A program made the translations under genes and the position numbers. From Kibdelosporangium persicum (GTDB taxonomy: Bacteria > Actinomycetota > Actinomycetes > Mycobacteriales > Pseudonocardiaceae), in the NCBI RefSeq assembly GCF_013280595.1, contig NZ_JAAATY010000041.1:16822-80821 (forward strand): 64,000 bases of DNA, given 5' to 3'. Below, in pieces: positions 54,890-64,000 of this stretch. Positions within the stretch are counted from its first letter, which is position 1, and the number at the start of each line of letters is the position of its first letter. A model generated the notes under the pieces. That model did no database searches. It was not told where the DNA came from and worked only from the letters and a program-made list of their open reading frames with translations.

Positions 54890-56128
54890 TCACCGCCGAT
54901 CTGCGCGTAAGTCGTTGATCAGGGCGGGCAGGACCAGTTCTTCCTCTACTCGTACCCCGCGCTGTTCCAACGCTGAACGCAGGCCACGATCCCAGCTGGC
55001 GTCGACCGGCCGTCCAGTCAGCTCACCGCCGGTCGCTTCCGCGGCCTGATACGCGGCGGTGTCGAACCGCCATGGCTGCCACGGGAACCGCTCACGCAAG
55101 GTGTTGCCGATCCGTACCCCGCCCCAATCGAAGTCCCCGTGATAGCTCAATCGGGCCCCGCCGGCCACGAGCATGTCCAGCAGCCGCCAGACCGCGGTCG
55201 AAGGTTGCCCGTTCACGCACACCAGCGGCGGACAGGCCGGGCCGAGCTCGTCGGCTGCCGACGCGAGCACGATGGGGTTCTCGCACATCCAGACCCGGCC
55301 GTCGCCGACCCCAAGATCCACGTCATCGCGCACCAGTTGGCGCAACGTCAGCACACACGGTTCGCCGGCTTCGCGTGTCAGGGCCAGCATCTTCCCGGTT
55401 GTGGTTTGAGCGCCACCCGGAAGCCCGAGGCACATCACAGACGACGACAACTCATCGAGGTGAACGCCCACGGCCGCCCATGCGGCGCGTCGTTCGGCTG
55501 CGGAACCGGCACCGCTCGGTAGTGAACCGGCGAGAACTCGTGCTGCCGACAGCACAAGGGTCGTCAACGGCCGCCCTTCGTCCAGACCGTGTGCGTCGCG
55601 GGTCGTCTTCGCGGCCAGCCGGCCGAGTGCGACGCCATCGGAGGGCAACTCGTCAAGAACCTTGACCACGGACGTGATCAGCGTCGACGCTGTGCCGGGA
55701 TCGGGAGCCAGCCTGCGCACCATGCCGGTGGCGTCGAGCCATGTTCGCCAAGTGGCCAGGCCGGGGCGTCGCGCAACCAGTTCGTCCAATGGCGCGTACA
55801 CCGCCGCCCATGCCGCGATCTCCGCCGCGCGTTCCGGCACGGTGCCGATCAGCAGCCGCACGACATCGGCAAGTCCGTCCGGTGCGGCGCCGCTGCGGCG
55901 CAACACGGCGTCCAGTTCGTCGAGGGACAGCGTCAACGAAGTGCCGGTGCCTGCCCGCCTGCCGAGCAGGCGTTCGACGGCACGCCGCTGGTCATGGGTG
56001 GCCGAAGTGAGAGTGACAACGCCACTCAGCGGCTTTCCGTTCACCAGACGTCGGCGCATGCGGTCGAGTAGCCATGCCGTGTCCTCGCGGTCAAGCAGCC
56101 TACGCAGGCGGTCACGGTCGGCTGTCAT
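54890..56128 (-). CDS. jetD: Wadjet nuclease-type subunit JetD (TIGR02679)
   Basis: A 412-residue protein, last gene of the four-gene Wadjet operon. The C-terminal third carries SYHGDFDWGGVRIGNTL near residue 326, the Asp-rich motif of the DUF2399/TOPRIM domain that cuts DNA in JetD. The N-terminal part is the helical arm of the family. The start forms an ATGA overlap with jetC. In the known system JetD cleaves closed-circular plasmid DNA after JetABC has extruded a loop. The metal-binding Asp pair is present, so it should be active. Confidence 0.88.
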   Translation of the reverse strand: MTADRDRLRRLLDREDTAWLLDRMRRRLVNGKPLSGVVTLTSATHDQRRAVERLLGRRAGTGTSLTLSLDELDAVLRRSGAAPDGLADVVRLLIGTVPERAAEIAAWAAVYAPLDELVARRPGLATWRTWLDATGMVRRLAPDPGTASTLITSVVKVLDELPSDGVALGRLAAKTTRDAHGLDEGRPLTTLVLSAARVLAGSLPSGAGSAAERRAAWAAVGVHLDELSSSVMCLGLPGGAQTTTGKMLALTREAGEPCVLTLRQLVRDDVDLGVGDGRVWMCENPIVLASAADELGPACPPLVCVNGQPSTAVWRLLDMLVAGGARLSYHGDFDWGGVRIGNTLRERFPWQPWRFDTAAYQAAEATGGELTGRPVDASWDRGLRSALEQRGVRVEEELVLPALINDLRADRR

Positions 56129-59100
56129 GGAACGGCGACCGGCCGATCCAGCTGCACGCGTTCCCGTCCGTCCCATCGCCACGGAGTTACCAGCACGGCG
56201 TCGATCCCGTCCCGCCGCGCGAGTTGGGCGATGGCCAGCCCTGGCACCTGCGGGTAGCAACCCCATTCGCGTTCACTGGTCATCACGACGTCGAGGTCGA
56301 ACGCGGCCAGCAGGCCGAGGCACTTCGCGCGCGAGTCGTCGTCGACACCGGCGAACGCCTCGTCGAGGGCGACCAGCCGTGGCGCGTGCGGGTTAGCCGA
56401 CGAGGAGTAGAACGACGAGGCCGCGGCGAACAACGGAACCGACGCGGCCAGCACCCGCTCGCCACCGGACGCAGGGCCAGTGGCAGGCCGCCACTGGCCG
56501 TCCTGGTAGCGCTGGATAGCGAACTCGTGCCAGGACCGGTAGTCCAGTGCGCGGGTCAGCTGCTCCACCCAGCCGCCGGCGAGATCCTCGGCATGCTCGC
56601 GGTTGATCTGCTCCTGCAGGAACGCGCCGACCGTCGCGCGGTCGGCCAGGCTCCACGCGTCGGCGGTCTGCCGCAGCAGCCGATCCCTCACCTGGGCAAG
56701 CCCGTCAGGCGCGGTGCGGGCGGTGCGCCACTGCAGTCTCAGGCGCATGCCAGTCGACGTCGGCCGTTCCTCCAGGTCGGCGTTGATTGCCCGGACCTGG
56801 CTCTCGGCGTTGCTGATCAGCTCCTGCAGCGTGCCCGCCACCTCGTTGATCAGGTGGTTCTCCAGGATCTCGCGTTCCTTGGCCGACAGCAGCGTCGCCC
56901 GTTGCCCGGTCTCCGCCTCCAGCGCCGCGACCAGCGTGGGGATGTCCTGAGAACGCCCTTGGAACAGCACATCGACGACGATGATCCCGTCTCGTACGGT
57001 CATGCCGACCGAATGACCGTGCGTGGACAGCGCGTCGGTGAGCAGCTTGTGTTCGGTTGAGACGCGCTGCTGGATGAGCTCCCACGGCCGGTCCGCGTCG
57101 TCGACGCCGTCCAGTGCCGCGTTGATGGAACGCGCGAGTGCGACCGCCGGATTGGGCGCCCATTCTGTTGCGGGATCAGGGAAATCCAGTTCCGGAAGGG
57201 CGGTCGTCAGCAGTCCGGTCGCCGCGAAGGCGCGCATCTCGGCAATGGCCTGATCGCGTTCGGCGACGGCGATCGAGATCGACTCGCGGAGTGTCTCGCG
57301 GCGGCCTTCTGCCTTGCCGCGCTCCACCAGTGCGCGCTGCTCCGCGGAACGCGCCTCTTGCTCGCGCTCCTGACGCTCGTCGAGTTCGGCGGCGACCGCG
57401 TCCAGCTTCCGGTACAGCTCCTCGACACCCGCGCCCGCTGTCTCCACCAGGACCCGGTGACGTTCGGTCGCGACCTCTGCTTCGGTACGGGCGGAGGTCG
57501 CGGCCTCATGCGCCTGCTCGCGGTGTTCCACGGCGGTCAGCAGTTCCTGTTCCGCATCAGCCAGATTCGTCCGCGCCCGGTCCAACGCCCTTGCCGCAGG
57601 CCAAAGCGCGGCAAGCGCCACCCGGTAGTCGCCGATCGCGGCCCGGACAACGGCAAGTTCGTCCGGGTCGGTCGGCAGGCCGACATCACCGGCGAACTCG
57701 GTCGCCCTGCCGCGAGCCTCGTCGGCCTCCTCGGTCCGTTTGCCGACGATGACGGCGGCTTCGTCCAGCCGCACGTCAACACGGCGTTTCGCCTCGTGCT
57801 CAGCCGAGAGCTTGACGTGTGCTTCACGCAGGTCGTCGTCGTTCGGCTGTCGCTGGTGCTCGGCGGCGAGGGCATCCCGGTCGGCCCGTAATCCCGTTGC
57901 GGCGTCAGCCAGTTCGGCAAGGCGCCGGTCCAGCAGCGTCAACTCTCCGCGCAGTCGCCGGATGCGGGCCCGGCGTGCGGCCTCGCGTGCACCCTCTCCG
58001 ATGTAACCGGCCGATTCCTTGTGCCAGGCCCCGTTCAGCACGCCGACGGCGAACCTGCCGTCGACCGTGACCCAGGTTCCCGCCCCTTGTCCCAGACCGA
58101 TGGCCCGCAACACCGAGGTGACCGCGGCATCGGTGAGCACGGCGGCCAACGGGTCGGCCCGGTCGACGGCTGGAGCAAGCACGGCTGTGAGCCCGCCCGC
58201 CGGTGCGGCGTCACCGGGCACGACGATGACGTCACCGGTGACCGTGCTGCGCAACTCGCCGTCCGGGGTGACCCAGGCGTCCAGGATTCCCGCGGCCTCC
58301 AACGCCGCTTCCAGGCCGGCGCGGTGCTCGTCGCTCACTCCCGCGACGAAGTCGACGACCTTCCACAGTGGAGCACCGGGGCGGCCGTCTCGTGCCTCTT
58401 CGTCACGCGTATAAGGCTTTGGCGGTGCGTCATGCCCGCCCGCTTCCAGTCGTTCGATCTCGTCGACGACGGCTTCCCGTGCGGCACGGACCGTGCCTTG
58501 CTCGGCTTCGATCGCGGCCTGCCTGCGCCCGAGTTCGGCGGTTGCCCGCATGACTGCGTCGTCCACCGCCGATTCCGCGGGGTTGGCGCCGTCGAGCGTC
58601 TCCACCCATGCGTCCAGCCCGGCAAGCAGACTGTCTACATCGGACACGCGGAATCGTGTCACGCTTTCCAGATAAGCACTGTAAGCAGCGACAAGCGCGG
58701 CACCGCGTTCGGCGGTCGCCATGTCGGCCGCCGCGATCCGATCGGCGGCGGCCTGCTGCTCGGCGGTGATCCGATCCACGTCGTCGCGGGCCGAACGCAG
58801 GGCTGCCTCAGCCCGCGCCGCCGCACCGAGCAGCTGCTGCAAGCGCTCGGCCGCCTTGGTCTGGCGCTCGACCAGTGCGGCACCGGCCCGTTCCTCGGCA
58901 TCCGCGACGACAGCTGCGTGACCGTCGGCGACGCGCGCGGCCTCAGCGGCATTCTTCGCCGTGCTGTTGGCTCTTTCGAAGGCTTCCTCGTCGGTGGCGA
59001 CGACTTGGCGGGCTCGCGTCACCTGTTCTTCCCGGCGCCGCGCGGTGTCGACAGCCGACGTGTACTCGAGTTCCCTGGATTTCGCGAACTTGCCCAGCCT

Positions 59101-60153
59101 TTCGGCGTCCGCACCGGCTTTCTCGAGCGCCTCCGCGTCCCGCATCTCGGGGCTGTCCTGCAGCGCGGCCCGCCGCGCCTCCAGGTGGGTTTTCGCGTCG
59201 GCCAACTCGTCGAGCAGTCGCTGTGCCTCTTCGAGTGCTTGCGTGGCAGTGTCATAGGCGGCGTCGGCATCGCCCAGGTCACGCCCCAGCTGTTCATAAC
59301 GGCTGTGGGTTTGCCGTGGCGGAGCCGCGCGGCGTTTGGCCGCGATACGGGCGTAGCGCCGATAGTGGGTGAGGAACGCTTCCGCGGCCGACTTCGCCTC
59401 GGCGAGGCCGCGCAACGCTTCGCGTTCCTCGTCCAGGCCGCGAAACGCCTCCGCCACGGTCGTGATCAGTGCCGGATCGAGCGGCGGGAGCGCCTCGGTG
59501 AGCGCGCGGGAAAGCAGCTTCTCGTCCGGCTTCTTGGACAACTGTGGCTGCCGTAGCTGGATCAGCAGGTTGACGAGCGCCTCGTAGCGATGCGTTCCGA
59601 GCCCGAACAGTGCCTCGTCCACGGCACGCCGGTACTCCGACGCCGTGTCGTACACCATCCCGTGCCCGTCGACGGAATCCTTGAGCTTCTCCCTGGTCAG
59701 CGCCACCCTGGTCGGGCCGACGAGTGACAGCTCATGGCCGACCCGCTGGCTGGTGACGAAGAACCAGTGCCGCGCGATTCCGCGCCCGGCAACGGCTTTC
59801 AGGCCGCAGCCGATCGTGCGGTACTCGGCGCGACCGTCGGGCAGGACACGGCCGAACTCCAGCCACGTGTAGCCGAGACGCTCGTTGTGCGGATGCTTTC
59901 CGCCGAGCAACAGGTTCCACTCCATGCGCTTGTTGCGGTCGCCGTCCGGTTCGACCCGGTGTGCCGACAGTTCGCCGTCGAGCAGGAACGGCAGGGTCAG
60001 CGCGAGCACTTTGGACTTGCCGGTCCCGTTGTTGCCGCGCAACAACAACCGGCCGTCGTGGAAATGAAACTCCTCGACGTCGTAGTAGAAGAGGTCGACG
60101 AGGCCGGCGCGCAGCGGCTGCCAGCGGTCACGGTGCGGGACCGGCGCGGTCAC
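56125..60153 (-). CDS. jetC: Wadjet SMC-type ATPase JetC (TIGR02680)
   Basis: A 1342-residue SMC-like ATPase. Walker A RGNNGTGKSKVLAL lies near residues 38-48. Long coiled coils with a central hinge-like domain follow (about 580-760), and the C-terminus has the signature GPASGGERVLAA near 1228 and Walker B LVALDEAFAG near 1265. This is the loop-extruding motor of the Wadjet complex, related to MukB/MksB. It overlaps jetB and jetD by 4 bp each. Length and motifs are complete. Confidence 0.93.
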   Translation of the reverse strand: MTAPVPHRDRWQPLRAGLVDLFYYDVEEFHFHDGRLLLRGNNGTGKSKVLALTLPFLLDGELSAHRVEPDGDRNKRMEWNLLLGGKHPHNERLGYTWLEFGRVLPDGRAEYRTIGCGLKAVAGRGIARHWFFVTSQRVGHELSLVGPTRVALTREKLKDSVDGHGMVYDTASEYRRAVDEALFGLGTHRYEALVNLLIQLRQPQLSKKPDEKLLSRALTEALPPLDPALITTVAEAFRGLDEEREALRGLAEAKSAAEAFLTHYRRYARIAAKRRAAPPRQTHSRYEQLGRDLGDADAAYDTATQALEEAQRLLDELADAKTHLEARRAALQDSPEMRDAEALEKAGADAERLGKFAKSRELEYTSAVDTARRREEQVTRARQVVATDEEAFERANSTAKNAAEAARVADGHAAVVADAEERAGAALVERQTKAAERLQQLLGAAARAEAALRSARDDVDRITAEQQAAADRIAAADMATAERGAALVAAYSAYLESVTRFRVSDVDSLLAGLDAWVETLDGANPAESAVDDAVMRATAELGRRQAAIEAEQGTVRAAREAVVDEIERLEAGGHDAPPKPYTRDEEARDGRPGAPLWKVVDFVAGVSDEHRAGLEAALEAAGILDAWVTPDGELRSTVTGDVIVVPGDAAPAGGLTAVLAPAVDRADPLAAVLTDAAVTSVLRAIGLGQGAGTWVTVDGRFAVGVLNGAWHKESAGYIGEGAREAARRARIRRLRGELTLLDRRLAELADAATGLRADRDALAAEHQRQPNDDDLREAHVKLSAEHEAKRRVDVRLDEAAVIVGKRTEEADEARGRATEFAGDVGLPTDPDELAVVRAAIGDYRVALAALWPAARALDRARTNLADAEQELLTAVEHREQAHEAATSARTEAEVATERHRVLVETAGAGVEELYRKLDAVAAELDERQEREQEARSAEQRALVERGKAEGRRETLRESISIAVAERDQAIAEMRAFAATGLLTTALPELDFPDPATEWAPNPAVALARSINAALDGVDDADRPWELIQQRVSTEHKLLTDALSTHGHSVGMTVRDGIIVVDVLFQGRSQDIPTLVAALEAETGQRATLLSAKEREILENHLINEVAGTLQELISNAESQVRAINADLEERPTSTGMRLRLQWRTARTAPDGLAQVRDRLLRQTADAWSLADRATVGAFLQEQINREHAEDLAGGWVEQLTRALDYRSWHEFAIQRYQDGQWRPATGPASGGERVLAASVPLFAAASSFYSSSANPHAPRLVALDEAFAGVDDDSRAKCLGLLAAFDLDVVMTSEREWGCYPQVPGLAIAQLARRDGIDAVLVTPWRWDGRERVQLDRPVAVP

Positions 60154-61334
60154 TTCCTCGCCCCTTCCCGGATCGTGGGTGCTTCCAGCTTGTACCGGCC
60201 GATCGCCGGGCGGGCGAGCACCGTTTCCCCTGCCGAATCCTCCACAAGTCGCAGGGCTCGCAGCTTGTTCAACGCGATGGCGAGCAGTTCGACGTCCGCT
60301 CCCTGCTCGGTGACGCCGCGCCGCCAGTAGGACTTGTGCTCCTGAGCCATCTTCCTGACATGCGCGCGTAGCTTCTCAAGTGGCACAGGGCCGTTTTGGT
60401 TCGCCAGGTATTCAGCGACGAGCAAGGTGACGTGGCCGTCGGTGCGCTGCTCCGGCATCCGCACGTCGGTCAGTTCGTCGTCCGGGTCGACCATCGCGAT
60501 GCCCTCGGCACGCATCTCGGCGACCAGGCCAGTGGCGTCCTCGATCCGCCGGATGATCGCATGTCGTTGCCCCACAAGGTACCCGCGCTCGTCGTCGGTC
60601 AACTCGTCGTAGTAGACCACCGGATCGTCGAGCAGCCGGCGGGTGAGCCGGTGACGCAGTGCACGGTTACGCAGGTCGTCGGTGTCAGCGACCGCTTCAT
60701 GAGTCAGTTCTTCAAGCCTGCTTTCGAAATCGCCGGCAACGATGGTCGACGGGCCACGGCTTCCGGTCAGCATCGCGGCCAGTACCCGTCGCTGCACGTC
60801 GTACAGCACATCACCGTTGTCGCTCAGATAGGCATCCTCGTCACCGGCGACTCGTTCAAGTACTCCCCACGTGAGCAGCAGGCGTACCGCGGCGACCAGG
60901 TCCGAGCGCTCGTCGCGACGGCTGAGCGTGAATGACACACCGGCGTCCACAAGTTCCGGTTCACCCGCCGCGGCCAGCACACCTTCAGCGAGGCGGCCCA
61001 GCGTGATCTGCGCGTCGGCGCGTTCCAGCACAGCCAGCGCCAGGCACAGCAAGACGTACCTGCGCCGCCCGAACGGCGGCTTGCCCTTGCCGTCGCGAGC
61101 CGGATGGGTGTCGTCGGCCAAGGTCGGAGCGGTCTTGAACAGCCGCGCGGATTCCGCGCCGACAACGAGCCGCCAGCCGGTCTCGGTGGCCAGCCAGTTC
61201 CGCAGGTCCGACGCATGCCGCCGAACCAGCCGCAGGACTTCGTCGTCGGCTTCCGCGGTCAACAACGGCTTGGCTAGCAATGCTCGCATGGCCTTCCGCT
61301 GTTGGACGACGCTCTCCTCGGCGAGCGCGTTCAC
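60150..61334 (-). CDS. jetB: Wadjet subunit JetB, kite-type (TIGR02678)
   Basis: A 394-residue winged-helix/kite-type protein. It starts MNALAEESVVQQRKAMRALL and has multiple helical and winged-helix segments but no catalytic motif, as expected for the KITE subunit that links JetA to the SMC motor. It overlaps jetC and jetA by 4 bp each. Position and size match the operon order jetA-jetB-jetC-jetD. The assignment rests on synteny and general pattern. Confidence 0.85.
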   Translation of the reverse strand: MNALAEESVVQQRKAMRALLAKPLLTAEADDEVLRLVRRHASDLRNWLATETGWRLVVGAESARLFKTAPTLADDTHPARDGKGKPPFGRRRYVLLCLALAVLERADAQITLGRLAEGVLAAAGEPELVDAGVSFTLSRRDERSDLVAAVRLLLTWGVLERVAGDEDAYLSDNGDVLYDVQRRVLAAMLTGSRGPSTIVAGDFESRLEELTHEAVADTDDLRNRALRHRLTRRLLDDPVVYYDELTDDERGYLVGQRHAIIRRIEDATGLVAEMRAEGIAMVDPDDELTDVRMPEQRTDGHVTLLVAEYLANQNGPVPLEKLRAHVRKMAQEHKSYWRRGVTEQGADVELLAIALNKLRALRLVEDSAGETVLARPAIGRYKLEAPTIREGARK

Positions 61335-62875
61335 GCGATCGCCTCTACCCGGCTGCTTGCCACGAGATCCACTATCTCGATCACATGCTCCGGTCCGCGG
61401 AGCACTCCGTCCTCGGTCTCGATTCGCACTGTGCCGCCACCACGGACAACGCTCATCCGAACTTCCATGGTCCCGTCGCTCGTGGTCGTCCGGACTTCGG
61501 CGTCACCCGGTGAGCGGGCCGACAGCGCGTCGCCGAGCAAGCCGAGGAAGAGCCGGAACGCCCGGGTGTCCAGCCTGCCGAGCTGGGACAGCCGGATCGG
61601 CCCAGGAGTCGCCAGCCGTTCGCGTGCCTCGGCGACCTGCTCCGATTCCTTCGCGGCTTGTTCGGCGAGAATCCGCCGTTGCTCAGCGCGGTCGACGACC
61701 CGGTTGGGTTGGCCGCGTCGCTCGTAGGACCCCGTCCGGCGCAACTGCGGGCTGATCCGTATCCCGGGTGCGAGCCGCCACGGCGTGCTCGGCGCGGGCT
61801 GTTCTTCGTCCCATGCCGCAACGGTTTCCTGATTCAGGCTGAGATGCCGGGCGGAGTTGAGCCCGAAAGCCGCCCGCCACAGCCGATGCGCCGCGGCGTC
61901 GTCCGGCGCCTCGGCGAACCACCTCGCCAGTGTCCGGAAGTCCGCCGAGCGGTCGGACCTGCCAGAGCGGCGCTCGTTGAGCGCGGCGACCGTATCGATG
62001 AGCTGGGTGATCGCCGTAACGGCCGCGCCGCGCAGCAGCCGGGCCTGCGAGAGATGGCGGGAATCGGCCGATACGAACCAGTCGTGCAACCCGCGCCACC
62101 GGTTCCGCCACGCATCCAAGCATGCCTCAATGGCATTCTCACGAGCGTCCGGCGCGGCATCGGCCGCCTCACGCCTGGCGGCGACCATGAGCAACCGGTC
62201 CACATCGGCCTGCTCGATCCGGCCAAGAAGAGTGGCGATCTCCGCGCCCCGGTTGGCGAGGTCGGCGATGAACTTGTTGACGTAGTCGATCAACCGCTGC
62301 TTGTAGGCGATGAACGCCTCCACGTCACCATCGGCGAAGTCGATCACCCGCCGCAGCGAGGCCATGAACGCCTGCGCGTTGTCCGCCAGACCAGTGAACC
62401 GCTCGGCGAGCGCGAGCAGGAGAAGGTGCAGCTTGGCCGGATCGGGATCGTCTGTTCCCGCTGTCTCCGCCAGCGCCCGCAACTGCCCGGCGATGTCCTC
62501 CAACGCCACCGACTGCAAGGAACCCCGGCGGCCCAGCGCCTCGTCGTACACCGCGAGCGCTTCCTCAGCCGCCTGACCAACTGCTGTGAGTTGATACAGG
62601 TAACGGGCCCGATGGAAGTCCGCGACGCTGGTCACCCGGCTCGTGTCCGGATCAGCCCGCAGATTCCCCCATGCGACAAGCTGTTCCAGCGCGCCCGCGA
62701 TCGCCTCGACATCGCCGTGCCGCCCCAGTTCCGTGGCGATGTCCTCGGGCCGCATGTGCACGATGAACCGGTCTCTCGCCCGCGCGAACGTCAGCAGCAC
62801 ATCCCGGTACAGCGTCGCGTTCTTGGCACTCAAGTGCGCGAACGGCTGCGGTTCCGTGCTCTGTTCGGCGGTCAC
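61331..62875 (-). CDS. jetA: Wadjet kleisin-type subunit JetA (TIGR02677)
   Basis: A 514-residue helical protein, first of the Wadjet operon. N-terminal winged-helix-like segment AHLSAKNATLYRDVLLTFAR and a long helical middle fit the kleisin subunit that bridges the SMC heads. GTG at 62875 was chosen because the frame before it shows no coding signs and a GATAAT -10-like box lies six bases upstream. A leaderless transcript is thus possible. It overlaps jetB by 4 bp. Confidence 0.85.
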   Translation of the reverse strand: MTAEQSTEPQPFAHLSAKNATLYRDVLLTFARARDRFIVHMRPEDIATELGRHGDVEAIAGALEQLVAWGNLRADPDTSRVTSVADFHRARYLYQLTAVGQAAEEALAVYDEALGRRGSLQSVALEDIAGQLRALAETAGTDDPDPAKLHLLLLALAERFTGLADNAQAFMASLRRVIDFADGDVEAFIAYKQRLIDYVNKFIADLANRGAEIATLLGRIEQADVDRLLMVAARREAADAAPDARENAIEACLDAWRNRWRGLHDWFVSADSRHLSQARLLRGAAVTAITQLIDTVAALNERRSGRSDRSADFRTLARWFAEAPDDAAAHRLWRAAFGLNSARHLSLNQETVAAWDEEQPAPSTPWRLAPGIRISPQLRRTGSYERRGQPNRVVDRAEQRRILAEQAAKESEQVAEARERLATPGPIRLSQLGRLDTRAFRLFLGLLGDALSARSPGDAEVRTTTSDGTMEVRMSVVRGGGTVRIETEDGVLRGPEHVIEIVDLVASSRVEAIA

Positions 62876-62881
62876 CGCCCG

Positions 62882-62887
62882 ATTATC
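62882..62887 (-). promoter_or_regulatory. GATAAT -10-like box before jetA, leaderless start possible
   Basis: Minus-strand GATAAT ends six bases before the GTG of jetA, one mismatch from TATAAT. The distance suits transcription starting at the GTG itself. No clear -35 was found at 17 bp. Confidence 0.35.
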
Positions 62888-63521
62888 GCGCGGCTCCCAC
62901 AGCCCAACACGCAGACCCGCCGGGGCAGGCCAACAGCGACCCTTCGTGCAGCCCCGACGCCACAGGATGCGCAAGCAACAACGCCACGAGCCTGGATCAA
63001 GCCGGGCGCAACCATCACCGTCAGGACCTACGCAAAACGTTACGGTGTCGACCAGTCCTCGGGTGAGGGCCACTGGCAGAACCGCTCCAGATCGCACCCG
63101 CACCACGTGTCATGTCACGTGCGCTTCCTGTCACAGCGCCAACAAGCGTTTCCGCTGATCAAACAGGGTTCCCCGGCGGGAGTACCCAAGGATGGGAACA
63201 GGGCTGACCAGCGGATTCGTACCGGCAGCCTGGTAGTCTCGGCGCAATTCGCGCTGTGACGTGTCGCAGACCGGCGTGCCGGGGGCGGCCGGTGAGAAGG
63301 TTCCGGGACCGCATGACGGGCCAGGTCATCACTGGTGGCTTGGTTCGCCGTGCCCCGAACATCCGCTACTGCCGAATTGCGGATGTCCATTGAACGCTGA
63401 GGTCGTTCTTCGCGGTTACCGGTTTTCGCGTCTGTGGCGCGCTTCTCGTTCCCCTTTGGTCAAGACACGGCTGGGAGACATCGGTCTGGGATGGGCGGGC
63501 TGGCCAGCCGGGACGGGCACA
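62888..63521. other. Non-coding stretch upstream of Wadjet with a CACGTG pair
   Basis: About 630 bp without a gene I can support. CACGTG occurs at 63104-63109 and 63116-63121, a 12-bp period around TCATGT, a possible operator. Open frames here (for example 63115-63390 minus) have no family resemblance. Confidence 0.4.
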
Positions 63522-64000
63522 TCAGGGCTGGAGTGGCGGGCGACGGTCGCGGACCGGGCTGACCAATTCGAGTCGTTCGGCCAGTGCGAGGAGGTCGTGG
63601 TCGGCCCACCAGGTGCCGACGAGCTGAACGCCGATGGGCAGGCCGCGCGCGGTCGTCCCGAACGGCAGCGAGACGGCGGGCAGGCCGGTGAGGTTGAAGG
63701 GCACCGTCGCCCGCATGACGTTGCGGGCCGGTACTTTCTGCCCGCCGACAACGTAGCTGGATCGCGCATGCGGCGGCGCCGGGATCGTCACGACCGGGCA
63801 GACGAGCACGTCGTAGTCCTGGAACCAGCCCGCGAACACCGACCTCAGCTGTTCCACCTCGCGCTCGGCGGCGAGGTAGTCGGCGATCGTGACGTCGGGG
63901 GCCTGGAGCGTCCGCGCGATCACCGGGTGCAACTCCGCCTCCCGGCCGGCTGTGATGCCGCGCAGGTAGGGCAGCATCTCGGCGGTGAACAGCGTCGCGG
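63522..64000 (-). CDS. Amidase (C-terminal part, runs off the window)
   Basis: The frame is open from the window edge and encodes the C-terminal 158 residues of an amidase-signature enzyme: [31 protein letters not shown] and [20 protein letters not shown] are typical. The catalytic Ser-Ser-Lys part lies beyond the window. Such enzymes hydrolyse amides or aryl-acylamides. The end RDRRPPLQP has no unusual feature. The gene is on the same strand as the Wadjet operon but is separated from it by about 640 bp. Confidence 0.85.
   Translation of the reverse strand, partial: ATLFTAEMLPYLRGITAGREAELHPVIARTLQAPDVTIADYLAAEREVEQLRSVFAGWFQDYDVLVCPVVTIPAPPHARSSYVVGGQKVPARNVMRATVPFNLTGLPAVSLPFGTTARGLPIGVQLVGTWWADHDLLALAERLELVSPVRDRRPPLQP

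Noticed and set aside
58021..59556. Plus-strand open frame of 511 codons
   Set aside because: Antisense to jetC with Arg/Gly-rich composition and no domain.
63115..63390. 91-codon minus frame in the gap upstream of Wadjet
   Set aside because: No family resemblance and unusual composition. The start has no ribosome binding site.

Overview
The window is high-GC actinobacterial DNA with short intergenic gaps, many 1-8 bp gene overlaps and frequent GTG starts. WXG100/EspC-like type VII substrates, a four-gene Wadjet operon, FtsX/MacB-type efflux and a tautomerase/LysR pair suggest a filamentous Pseudonocardiales-type actinomycete. That placement is inferred from gene content and cannot be proved here. 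No rRNA, tRNA or CRISPR array was seen.

Layout. 1-2.6 kb: the end of a peptide/nickel-type ABC importer operon. 2.5-9.3 kb: hemerythrin, glycosyltransferase, guaB and a large RecB-nuclease/helicase fusion. 9.4-13.4 kb: a five-gene operon around a type VII secretion-like substrate, then a small conserved protein. 13.5-18.0 kb: a hydrolase-OsmC fusion, an FAD protein, a LuxR regulator and an epoxide-hydrolase-like enzyme. 18.3-36.6 kb: a dense block of immune-type signalling genes. It holds three neighbouring genes that share an amyloid-like motif (one is a SEFIR protein), a Crp regulator, TIR-NB-ARC-TPR and HTH-NB-ARC-TPR proteins, a SEFIR-NPCBM fusion, and an operon of TIR, KGGVGR ATPase, winged-helix protein, HerA-type double ATPase and a second winged-helix protein. 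36.6-37.1 kb: a decayed monooxygenase. 37.2-43.7 kb: a two-component system divergent from a MacAB-like efflux operon with a lipoprotein. 43.7-44.9 kb: a TerC transporter behind a yybP-ykoY-type riboswitch. 45.2-51.5 kb: sulfatase, LysR/tautomerase, gene relics, small membrane proteins and a tandem SGNH hydrolase. 51.8-54.2 kb: a WXG100-like/alpha-beta-hydrolase module with a lipoprotein. 54.4-62.9 kb: an IS relic, then Wadjet jetABCD. 63.5-64 kb: the end of an amidase gene.

How it fits together. The 18-36 kb block and Wadjet look like a defence neighbourhood. TIR and SEFIR domains are candidate effectors, NB-ARC/TPR and HerA/KGGVGR proteins are candidate sensors or switches, and the repeated short motif is a candidate for prion-like contacts between separate proteins. 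The two strongest candidates for an undescribed system are the motif-sharing trio at 18.3-20.9 kb and the TIR/KGGVGR/HerA operon at 29.5-36.6 kb. A 48-bp inverted-repeat element occurs twice, 39 kb apart, and supplies the stop codon of the adjacent gene each time.
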